From the NCBI RefSeq assembly GCF_900110855.1, contig NZ_FOFA01000011.1:58758-122757 (forward strand): a stretch of 64,000 nucleotides of DNA, given 5' to 3'. The DNA comes from Microlunatus flavus (GTDB lineage Bacteria > Actinomycetota > Actinomycetes > Propionibacteriales > Propionibacteriaceae). Of this stretch, positions 52,946 through 61,600 are shown in pieces; position 1 is the first letter of the stretch, and the number at the start of each line of letters is the position of its first letter. The position numbers were made by a program, and so were the translations under genes. The notes beneath the pieces were generated by a model. It saw only the letters and a program-made list of their open reading frames with translations. It was not told the DNA's origin and did no database searches.

Positions 52946-54411
52946 GGCACCCGGACCGGCAACGGCGAACGGCGACGTCCCGGACGGCTCAAACCAGCTT
53001 CGATGCGACCCAGGTTGGATGGCGACTCGGCCGCGCCCACACCCCGTCCACCAGGCAGCAGCTCTGGGTGCCGTGGGACCGCACCACCGGCGTCCTCGGA
53101 CCCCAGGGCAGCGGCAAGACCCTCGACCTCCTCGTCCCGGCCCTGCTCGACGCTCCCGGAGCAGCGCTGGTGAGCACGACGAAACCCGACGACCTCTACC
53201 TCACCTGGAACCATCGCCGTCACCACCGATTGCCGCACTCCGGCGGGAGCGCCGACCTGCCGGGCCCGGACCGTCCGTGCGTCGTGGCCGACCCCTTCGG
53301 CCTCGCGCCCCATCTCACGCCGCTCGTGTGGGACCCGATCGCTGGCTGCGCCGACCCCTGGATCGCGCATCGCCGGGCCCAGGCCTTCTGCGGCGGCCTG
53401 AGCGGCGCCGACGGCGCCGGTGGTGGGGGAGGAGGGAGCGACGCGTCCCGCTTCTACGCCGCTGAAGCCGCGAAGGTCACCGCTGGCTTCCTCCACGCTG
53501 CGGCACTCGCCGGACACCCCCTCGACCAGCTGCTGCGCTGGGTCGCCGACCCCACTGCCGCCGTCGAACCCGTCCACATCCTGCGCCGCCACCCCGGCGC
53601 CGCGCCCCAGTGGCACGGCCTGCTGCACGCCGCCCTCCACGGCGACGACCGCACCGCCGCGAACACCGCCACCACCGTCCAGCAAGCCCTCGGCCTGTTC
53701 TTCCAGCCTGCGCTTCGCGCCCGCTGCACGCCGACCCCGCAGACCCCGGCCACCGACCTCGCCGACGTGTTGCAGCGGCGGGGGACCGTGTACCTGCTCG
53801 GCCGCGACGACCCCTACGCTCCAGCCACGCCGCTCATGACCGCCATCGCCGAAGACGTCCTCGACACCGCCCTCCACCTCGCCCACACCAGCCCGTACGG
53901 CAGGCTGTGCCCGCCACTGCTCGCCTGCCTCGACGAGCTCCCTTCCATCGCCCCGCTGCCCACCCTGCAGACCCGCATGGCCAACGACCGCGCCCTCGGC
54001 ATCTCCTTCGTCTGGGCCGCGCAGACCTGGACCCAGCTCGTCGCCCGCTTCGGCACCACCGGCGCCCAGACGCTGCTCGGCCTCACCAACGTCCTCGTCG
54101 TCTTCGGCGGCACCACCGACGCCACCCTCACCCAGCACCTCACCCGGCTGTCGGGACGCACCCGTACGCCGCGGGTGAGCTGGACGACCGGAAGCCTCGG
54201 GACAGCCCGGAGCCGGAACATCAGCGGCGAGGATCTCGCCACGCTCACCGACGACGAGATCCGCCTCCTCCCACCGGGCCACGCCCTCGTCCTCGCTGAT
54301 CAAGCGCCACCCCTCATCGCCCAACTCCGGCGAGCCACGCGTGGTGCTCGAGGGCAACAACTCCTGCGGGACCAAGGCTGGCTTCGGCGCAACGGGGGAA
54401 GCGACTCGTGA
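52942..54411 (+). CDS. VirD4/TraD-like coupling protein (ATPase)
   Basis: 489 residues. Walker A GPQGSGKT at residues 53-60, then STTKPDDLYLTW, Walker B LLACLDELPSIAPLPTLQ near 335, and SFVWAAQTWTQLVARFG. The TraG/TraD family delivers the relaxase-DNA complex to the channel. There is no N-terminal membrane helix; the preceding two-TM protein probably supplies it. ATG overlaps the upstream stop; AAGGAG lies 8 nt before. Confidence 0.88.
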   Translation: MRHPDRQRRTATSRTAQTSFDATQVGWRLGRAHTPSTRQQLWVPWDRTTGVLGPQGSGKTLDLLVPALLDAPGAALVSTTKPDDLYLTWNHRRHHRLPHSGGSADLPGPDRPCVVADPFGLAPHLTPLVWDPIAGCADPWIAHRRAQAFCGGLSGADGAGGGGGGSDASRFYAAEAAKVTAGFLHAAALAGHPLDQLLRWVADPTAAVEPVHILRRHPGAAPQWHGLLHAALHGDDRTAANTATTVQQALGLFFQPALRARCTPTPQTPATDLADVLQRRGTVYLLGRDDPYAPATPLMTAIAEDVLDTALHLAHTSPYGRLCPPLLACLDELPSIAPLPTLQTRMANDRALGISFVWAAQTWTQLVARFGTTGAQTLLGLTNVLVVFGGTTDATLTQHLTRLSGRTRTPRVSWTTGSLGTARSRNISGEDLATLTDDEIRLLPPGHALVLADQAPPLIAQLRRATRGARGQQLLRDQGWLRRNGGSDS

Positions 54412-54452
54412 GCGGGACCTGCTCCTCCTAGGGAAGGACGACGGACAAGACG

Positions 54453-54893
54453 ATGAGTGCCAAGGACGGGCAGTTCGCGGAGATCGTGCGCTTCCCCGTC
54501 GGTGGCGATCTCCTCGCCGCTGTTCAGCTCGAGTGGGACGCGGTGGAGGCGCTGAGCGCGCCGGCCCCGCCCGACTTGCCGAGGCCGTGGATACCCGCCA
54601 CCTGCACCAGCCCCGGCCTGCTCCACGAGCTCCGCGCATGGTTCGGCGACGTCGTCGACTGGCTCAACGCCCAGCACACCTGGAACCCCGACAGCGCCAT
54701 CCCACCCTGCTGGTCGCGCCACCCCCACCTCGTCCACGACATCGCCGTCCTCGCCGACCAACGACGGCGAGCCGAGGACACCACCAGCAGCACTGCGCTC
54801 GAACACTGGCACCGCGTCGTTCTGCCCGCGTTCCTCGACCGCACGAGAGCCAGCATCGGCCAGTGGTGCGCCGCCGACCACCAGCCCTACTGA
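54453..54893 (+). CDS. DUF4913-type protein
   Basis: 146 residues. FGDVVDWLNAQHTWNPDSAI followed by PPCWSRHPHLVHDIAVLADQRRRA and WHRVVLPAFLDR is the DUF4913 pattern, common beside conjugation and phage genes in actinobacteria, function unknown. ATG 41 nt after the coupling-protein stop; probably the operon's last gene. Confidence 0.7.
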   Translation: MSAKDGQFAEIVRFPVGGDLLAAVQLEWDAVEALSAPAPPDLPRPWIPATCTSPGLLHELRAWFGDVVDWLNAQHTWNPDSAIPPCWSRHPHLVHDIAVLADQRRRAEDTTSSTALEHWHRVVLPAFLDRTRASIGQWCAADHQPY

Positions 54894-55118
54894 GGTCGGG
54901 CGCGGCCCAGCGACCTGCGTGTTGGCCTGGACTTGCGCTGGTCGACGCGATCAAGCGCGGTGATTGCTCCCCGTCGTTCGGCGTCGAAGTATGGGCGCTG
55001 GAGCACCCTGACGCGACGGGAGCCGCGAGCGCGGGGTCTCGACTTCCGGTCGTTGGGACGCTCGGCCTAACCCAGGTGCATCCGGTCCCGCGACTTTGGC
55101 CTCGATACGTCGCATGCC
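54894..55118. other. Convergent gap
   Basis: 225 bp between the plus-strand conjugation operon and minus-strand genes. No gene and no strong terminator hairpin was resolved. Confidence 0.3.
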
Positions 55119-57221
55119 TTACCGCAAGGTAGTCGTGGGCGTACCGGTGGTTGCGGGCGGCGCTGTCGGGGGGATCGGGGGCGTGGGCGCTACCGGTTTC
55201 TGCTGGTCGTGCAGGTGGAGTGCTCGGAGGCGGCGACTAATGATGTCTTGTCGGTCGCCCAAGCGGTCGGCGAGTGCGAGGTCGAGCCGCAGCCGGAAGT
55301 CGTCGAGGCTTCCCGGGGTTGGCCGAAGTCCAGAGGGCTGCTTGCGATTACTTACGGACAGCAGCGTGAGTGGGCCGTCCTGGACCACGCGGTCGAGCTT
55401 GGTGAAGGTCCACTCTCGTTTCTTGTCCGCGACGAAGACGACGCGGTGGCTAGTGATGACGGCTTGGCCGGCGGCCGCGTCCTCGAGGGTGGTCCCTCCT
55501 TGACGGGTTCGCTGCTCGACCATGACGGCCGAGAAGGTGCCATAGCAGGTCTCGGATCGCTTCAGCTGCAGCAGTCCTTCCGTGTCGTTCGTCGGTTGGA
55601 AAGTGCTGGCTTTGCTGATCAAGTCGTTCAAGCGACGACGGTGCCGTTCCCAATCAGCAAGTGCGGCACGGTGGATTCCGAGTGCGTGTGTGTGGGCTGC
55701 GAGTTGGCGTCGGTAGGCCGCCTCGGCGGCCCTCGCTGCGCGTTGAGCTTTTCGCCTACGTGCTGCCTCCGCCTGGCGTGCCCGCCACGCCCCGATCCGT
55801 CCGCGGAAGTGCCAGATCAGGATCGCGGCCGCAACGGGTATAGCGGCAAACCACAGCAGGATGGCTATTCCAAGCGCCGTCTCGGTCGGGGTGGCGGGGA
55901 TGACAATGTCGACGTCGACCTGTCGTGTTGTCGTGTTGCCAACGGCGTCTGCCGCGGTCGCAACGACGGTGTAGGAGCCCGCGGCAGGGCGTCGGATGAG
56001 ACGGGTCGGCACTGCGGTGGCGGTGAACATCTCGGCCAGTCGTTCGTCGTCACCCCCGATGTCCTTCAAGGGTGCGGTGAGACGGACCGTGCTACCCAAC
56101 TCCGCGGCAACCTGCAGAGAGAGGGTGCCGGTCTTGGCCTGGGCTGGGTCGACGGTCAGGTCGAGGGTGGGGGCGGTGGTGTCGACCACGACCTCGGGAA
56201 GAGCTGCGGTCGTCGTGCGGCCGGCGAAGTCGGTGAGGACCGCACGCCCAGGGCCGTAGGTGCCGTCGACGGCGTCGAGCGCGATGCTCGCGCTGCCGTG
56301 ATCATCGATGCTGAACGGGACCGCGTCGAGGTGCTTCAAGATGAGCTTGCCGGTGCTGCGCGGCGTGCCGGTAAGGGCGTAGGCAAGTCGACGTTCGGTG
56401 GACGCGCTGGTCCGAGTCGCTCGAAGCAACGGCCGGGGAACACGCACCCTCATTGTCATGGTCGTGCCCCGGGTGTTGCCGATCTTGTCGCGCACAGTAA
56501 GTGATGGCTTGTAGGTACCGTTGGGTAGCCACAGGGCGAGCGTGGTGGTCGGCTCGGTGACGGTGCCGCGCACCGACTTGCGTCCGGCGCCGGTGAGAGT
56601 CCACGTCGCGCCTGGGTCGCTGGTGAACGACAGCGACGATGCGCCGGTGACGTCGGTCCCAGCGGTTGCGATCACGCGGCTGAGGCGGGGGGCGGTGGCG
56701 TCGACATTGACCGTGGTCGTCGCCTCCAGGCTTTCGTTGCCGGCCTTGTCAGTGGCGGTCACCGTGTAGGTGCGGTGGCCGGTCTTGGCCTTGAAACGGA
56801 TCTTCTGCTGTTTGCCGGACGCAGTGATCTTTGCGACCTGCTTGCCCGTCTCGGTCCGCACGCGGATGGTGGACCGTTTCTCCGCCCGCACCTTGACCGT
56901 GACGCGTCCGCCTGCTCCGGTGAGGCTTCGAGCGAGGTGAGGCGTATTCGGCGCTTCGTAGTCCGGCGGCTCGTAGTCAGTTTCTGGTGTCGCCGACGTG
57001 GAATCGTCCTTGCTTGGCTTACCGCCGGGGCACTCGCTGTAGTAACCGAGGTCGCCGCAAACGTAGGACCCGGTGTCGGAGGGGCAGGAGTGCCACCGGT
57101 GGCATCCGTCACGGTGAGCTTCAGCAGCTGGAGCCGGCAGGATCATGAAGGCGGCGACGAGCGCGCTGAACAGCAGCGCGGCGGCCCACGATCTCGTCGC
57201 TGAGATGCCGATGCCGAGCAT
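55119..57221 (-). CDS. Large surface protein: Cys/His-rich N-terminus, Ig-like repeats, TM helix, PH-like cytoplasmic domain
   Basis: 700 residues from ATG 57221 (GGGGAGC upstream). A signal peptide (AAALLFSALVAAFMILPAPA) leads to CHRWHSCPSDTGSYVCGDLG, a short Cys/His module also seen in secreted actinobacterial nucleases and YHYH-type proteins. Then come about four bacterial Ig-like repeats (each with a DxxGN turn, for example TATDKAGNESLEATTTVNVD), a membrane helix (about 490-510) and an Arg/Ala-rich coiled coil (RQAEAARRRKAQRAARAAEA). A C-terminal domain near 590-670 (AVITSHRVVFVADKKREWTF) resembles GRAM/PH domains. It may be a mating-contact or surface-sensing protein (inference). Confidence 0.7.
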   Translation of the reverse strand: MLGIGISATRSWAAALLFSALVAAFMILPAPAAEAHRDGCHRWHSCPSDTGSYVCGDLGYYSECPGGKPSKDDSTSATPETDYEPPDYEAPNTPHLARSLTGAGGRVTVKVRAEKRSTIRVRTETGKQVAKITASGKQQKIRFKAKTGHRTYTVTATDKAGNESLEATTTVNVDATAPRLSRVIATAGTDVTGASSLSFTSDPGATWTLTGAGRKSVRGTVTEPTTTLALWLPNGTYKPSLTVRDKIGNTRGTTMTMRVRVPRPLLRATRTSASTERRLAYALTGTPRSTGKLILKHLDAVPFSIDDHGSASIALDAVDGTYGPGRAVLTDFAGRTTTAALPEVVVDTTAPTLDLTVDPAQAKTGTLSLQVAAELGSTVRLTAPLKDIGGDDERLAEMFTATAVPTRLIRRPAAGSYTVVATAADAVGNTTTRQVDVDIVIPATPTETALGIAILLWFAAIPVAAAILIWHFRGRIGAWRARQAEAARRRKAQRAARAAEAAYRRQLAAHTHALGIHRAALADWERHRRRLNDLISKASTFQPTNDTEGLLQLKRSETCYGTFSAVMVEQRTRQGGTTLEDAAAGQAVITSHRVVFVADKKREWTFTKLDRVVQDGPLTLLSVSNRKQPSGLRPTPGSLDDFRLRLDLALADRLGDRQDIISRRLRALHLHDQQKPVAPTPPIPPTAPPATTGTPTTTLR

Positions 57222-57416
57222 GGGAGCTCCCCTCTGCCTAGTTGCACCCCACCCGTGCACCAGGCAAGCGCAGTGTTGCAGGAACTGCATCTCCGCGCGG
57301 AGGTTCTGACGAGCATCATCCAAAGGGAGGTACCACCAGGAGCTCCCACTCGAGCTGGCTCGAGCAATTCAACTCCGGAGAGAGGCCGCGTCGTCGCCCG
57401 CGTTGGAGGCCTTGCG

Positions 57417-58094
57417 TTAGCAGCGGTCCAGCATCTCGCTCAGGGCGCGCTTCTCCGACACGTCGACTGGTAGCGCGTACTTCGCCTTTACCGAGATATA
57501 GCGGGTCGCGTAAGGACACTGGAAGGCCCGGACCGGCTTCCACGCAGCTGGGTCGCGGTCGCTCTTCGACAAGTTCGTCGCACGGGCTGTCGGCTGAAGG
57601 TTGGACAGATCGTTGGCGAAGGCGAGGCGGAGCTCTGCCGTCCACCTGCTCGCTCCGTAGCGGTAGGCAACCGCGAGCGCAACGACATGGTCGATCGGGA
57701 TCTGCTGTGCCTGTCGAGTGTCAGTAAGGTCGGTGAAGGTCAAGAGGGCACCTGTGTACGGATCGGTCCAAGTGCCTGCGATGACGTCGTGGGCGCACCG
57801 TTTGTTGCGGCGTTCAGTCAGGGGTCGGGTCCGGTCCACTGACGCGGCCAACGCGTCCTTCCTCTGGCTGCAGCCGTCGTGGTCGACGTCGGCCCAGGCC
57901 GGTCCGAACGCGGCTCGGCGATAGCTCGGATCCGCCACGGGCCTCGCCACCACGCGAAGGCCGTCAAGTGCAGTCCGCGCTGCCGCACGCCTGTCGGGTG
58001 CTGCCGCTGGGGTTTGGTCTCGCGAGGACGCCGGCGTACATGCAGTAAGGAGTAGGAGCACGGCGAGGCTTACGCCCACCAGGAGCCGGCTCAC
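57417..58094 (-). CDS. Secreted HNH (DUF1524/GmrSD C-type) endonuclease-like lipoprotein
   Basis: 225 residues from GTG 58094. Signal peptide with lipobox LLLLTAC (Cys near residue 19); mature domain with VDHDGCSQRKDALAAS, then QIPIDHVVALAVAYRYGAS (catalytic DH) and FANDLSNLQPTARATNLSKSDRDPAAWKP (the Asn/Lys helix), the DUF1524-type HNH layout common in exported actinobacterial proteins. A cell-surface nuclease on a conjugative element could process incoming DNA or compete with other DNA (inference). The GTG overlaps the upstream 96-codon gene's stop. Confidence 0.75.
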   Translation of the reverse strand: MSRLLVGVSLAVLLLLTACTPASSRDQTPAAAPDRRAAARTALDGLRVVARPVADPSYRRAAFGPAWADVDHDGCSQRKDALAASVDRTRPLTERRNKRCAHDVIAGTWTDPYTGALLTFTDLTDTRQAQQIPIDHVVALAVAYRYGASRWTAELRLAFANDLSNLQPTARATNLSKSDRDPAAWKPVRAFQCPYATRYISVKAKYALPVDVSEKRALSEMLDRC

Positions 58095-58381
58095 GACACT
58101 GAGGCTGCCTGCAGCCGCGGCCCAGTGGGTTGTTCGACCAGCTGGCGCAGGCTTATGAGAGTGGCATGGCCTGCCGTCGCGCCTGCTGGGGCTGCTCCAG
58201 CGTTGAGCGGAGGTATCGACGGCCACCGACGAGCTAGGGCGTCGTTCCACCAGCTGAGGTTGACCGTCACCCTGCGCCTAAAGACTTCTCGTCTGGGATC
58301 GGCCGATCGAGCCCATGCCTGCAACTCAGGAGGAGCTTCAAGAGAGACAGGTCTGTCATCGGCACCGGGGCATGTTCGCAC
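58091..58381 (-). CDS. Small protein coupled to the HNH lipoprotein gene
   Basis: 96 codons from GTG 58381, ending at a TGA that overlaps the downstream GTG (GTGA). The centre, LQAWARSADPRREVFRRRVT then VNLSWWNDALARRWPSIPP, reads like a genuine protein rich in Arg and Trp; the tail is Ala/Gly-rich. No ribosome-binding site is obvious. Not recognised; could be a partner or antitoxin-like protein for the nuclease. Confidence 0.5.
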   Translation of the reverse strand: MRTCPGADDRPVSLEAPPELQAWARSADPRREVFRRRVTVNLSWWNDALARRWPSIPPLNAGAAPAGATAGHATLISLRQLVEQPTGPRLQAASVS

Positions 58382-58628
58382 CGATCAGGAGCACTTACTG
58401 ACGTTCGGCGAATGTGCTACACGCCTCAAGGCGCGATACGCAATGCTCAATGCCACTTCGCCTCAGAGACCGGAGGAGTGCCTCGGATGCTGGTCTATAG
58501 CTCGCGCGAGCCGACCGTGGGGCGTGAGCGGGAGTGGACAACACTGGCCGACCCTCACGTGCGGTGCTAGCTCCTGAAACCCGGACCGCGTTTGATTCTC
58601 GTCAGCCGGGCGTCTTGGCATTGAGCGG
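58382..58628. other. Gap downstream of the relaxase gene
   Basis: About 250 bp. No supported gene; a plus-strand frame at 58125-58577 lacks codon bias and is opposite the 96-codon gene. Confidence 0.3.
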
Positions 58629-61600
58629 TCATCGATGCGGTCCTTGTCGCATCAACATGCGCTGAGGAGGGCTGACCTCGGCGTCAGCCGCTGTTGTAGA
58701 TCGATCGAGCGCTGAGTTCGCGCGAGGCCTCGACGTGATGGAGTCACCGACGCTTGATCGTCTGGTACTCGATACGTGACGTCGATCAGTGGGCGCGCTG
58801 GCGGTGCCGCGAACGTGTTGGAGGAGTTGTTCGCGCAGCTGCGCCTGGTTGAGTCCGCACCCGGCCGAGAAGTCGCCTAGCGACGCTGCCCAGGTGTGCG
58901 GCGGCCGTGCTGCGGAGATTCGCACGAGCGCGTCGATCAGCTCGGGGCCCGAGGTCGTCCGGACAGCGCGGCGGGCGAGCTGTTCGCCGAGACTCTGCGA
59001 CCGGTCGACCACTGCTGCGAGGGCGTCGGCGCCTGAGTCGTGGAAGAGTTGGGCCGGGTCCGTCCCGTGCGGCAGGGTTGCCACATTCGGGTCGAGGTTG
59101 GCGGCGGTCAGGGTCCAGAAGGCGCGCTCGGCCGCGACGAACCCGGCAGGGTCGGGGTCGAGTCCGAGGACGGCGTTGGTTGTGTGGCGGGCCAGCAGCC
59201 TGGCTTGGTGGTCGGTCACCGCGGTACCGAGGACGGCGACACCGGTGGTGTGGTCACGGGCGGCGAGGTTGACCGCGATGGCGTCGATCGGTCCTTCGAC
59301 GAGGACGACTTCCTGCTGGGCGCGGCCGTTGCCGGAGTGCGCACCCTCGTCAATTCCTGGCTCTGACAAGGGGGAGAGGAGATGCACGCCGTAGAGGCTC
59401 TCGCTCTTGTCGTAGAGAGCCGTCGTTGGCGTGTTGAGGTACTTCGGCCCTCCTTCGGCGTGGTCTGGGCCGTCGTGGCGCCGCGCGACGAACGCAACGA
59501 CCTCGTGGTCGGTGTTGCGGATAGGAAGGACGAGACGGTCGCGGAACAGGTCGATGAGGTGACCGTTGCCGGCGCGGCGGGCGACGCCGGCGTCGAGCAT
59601 GTCCTGGTCGCCGACGTCGTGCCTGCGGAGGTGGTCGACGAGAGAGGTCCAGCCGGAGGGAGCGTGGCCGGGTGTGAAGCGGGGGTCCTGGTGGAGATCG
59701 GTGCCGCAGCGTTCGGCGAGGTAGCGGGCGGACCAGGAGCCCGGGTACTGGTCCTGGTAGTAGCGCAGGGTGAGCTCGTTGACCCTGAGCAGCTCCGAGC
59801 GCCGTGGTGCGGGCAGGTCGTCCCTAGGTGGCGCGAGAAGCGGTCGAGGTTGGCCTAGGCGGAGCAGCCCGGCGACCAGGAGCGCGACGTCGACCCGGCC
59901 CTCCCGGGTCATCGGTTGGGTGGGCGTGGGCTGGTCTGCTTGAGGGGTCAGCTCACCGGAAGCCCGTCCTTCGCCCAGTGATGCCTTCGACGCCGTGAGG
60001 GTCGAGCCGGGGAGGTGGCGGTGTAGGCGCCACCAGAGCGCGGCGGAGGGGTGGTCGTCGGGAAGCGCTCGAGCTGCGGCTGCCGCGTGCAGCGCGGGCT
60101 GGACGTCGACGCCCGACGCGGTAAGCCGGTTGAGGTACCGGTTGAACTGGCTGCGGAAGGGATCCGACTCACGGCCGATCGCTGGTGGGAGCAAGCCGTC
60201 GGTCTGTTCCGGTCCCGTGGTCGAGGTGGCGGCGCCGAGGTGCTGGAACCAGCGCTGCGACGTGGGGCTGGTCGGTGGTGGTCCCAGTGGGCTGTGGTCG
60301 CTGTCCGGTACGCGATGGCTGGCCCGCCAGATGGCGATGTCGCCGATCGTGCGTCGCTGGAGGCCGGCGGGCAGGACGGTCGTCCAGCCCGGGCGAGTCC
60401 TGTCGGTACGGCCGTCGTCGACGGTCCGGGCGCCGACCTGATGCGCGAGGTCGCTGATGAGGGCGGCCCGGGCGGTGAGGTAAGGACCCCAGCTGGGATG
60501 CGTCAGGAGGCGGTCGGCGATGGGGGGAAGCCAGGGGAGGGGGCCGCCGACAGGTGGTGCCTGACGATTGACGAGGTGGTGGTGCAGGAGCGCTGCGCGG
60601 TCCTGCGCGGGGCGGTCGGGGTCGTCCAGCGGTTGGACGGCAATGGCAAGCGTGAGGCGGTGGGCGGGGTCGGTGCCGGTCGCGGCGCCGAGGAGGAGCT
60701 CGGAGCGGAGGGTGGGCCAGGCGGGTTCGTCGGTCAGTCCCGGGACGAGCCGCTCCGCGGTCGCTATCAGGTGGACGTCGACCTGGGGTGAGGTGGTGCG
60801 TTCGGCGGCGAGGCGGAGGCTGTCGAGGTACCGGTCGATCTCGACCGGGAGCCGGAGCGCGGGGTCGTGGAGATCATCTCGGGCCCCGGTCGCGGACCGG
60901 TCGTCGCTGTCGCGGGCGAGGACTCGCTCGAGCACCTGGGTCGCGGTTTGTAGCGGTGCGGCGTCGGAGCTTGCCAGTTCGTGCGTCGGGGCGTCCGAGT
61001 CGAGCTGGAGGTAGACGTGGCTCGCTATTCGGCCGCGCGTCAGGAGCGTGTATAGCTGCGCACGCGTCTCGCGCCCGTTGAGGAGACCGTGGACCGTGTC
61101 GCAGGTCGAGCCCTGCGCGGCGTGGATGGTGCTGGCGTAGCCGAGCTCGACCGACGCGGCCACGTAGTCGGCAGGCAGAGTGATCGTCTGCTCGTCCTTG
61201 AGCGAGCGGACGGTCAGGACCCCGTCCGGGTGCGCCTGGACGACCAACCACCGGTCACCGTTGCGGACCCACCGCCGACCCGATTCTCGGCCCGTGGTCA
61301 GGCGCCTGTCGTTTGTCCTGGTGATGACGGTGTCGCCGGCGCTCGCCGGGTTCCGGTCAGCCAAGGTCACCTCCCACGCGAGCGAGGACGTAGGAACAGC
61401 GTCGAGGCGCGCCGTTCGAGCGCGAGCGTTGAGGTCGGCGACGAGATCGCGGGTCGGGGCCAGCATCAGGCTGTCGAGCCCTGTCGCACGGTCGGCGGTC
61501 CACGCGGCGAACAACTGGTCGGCGGCGGTCGTCGGGACGCCGACATGCACGCGGTGCTCGTCGAGGTAGAAGCCGAGGGCCTCCGCTCGCCCGTCGCGCA

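Noticed and set aside
58125..58577. A 150-codon plus-strand frame downstream of the HNH gene
   Set aside because: It lies antisense to the better-supported 96-codon gene and shows no domain or codon bias.
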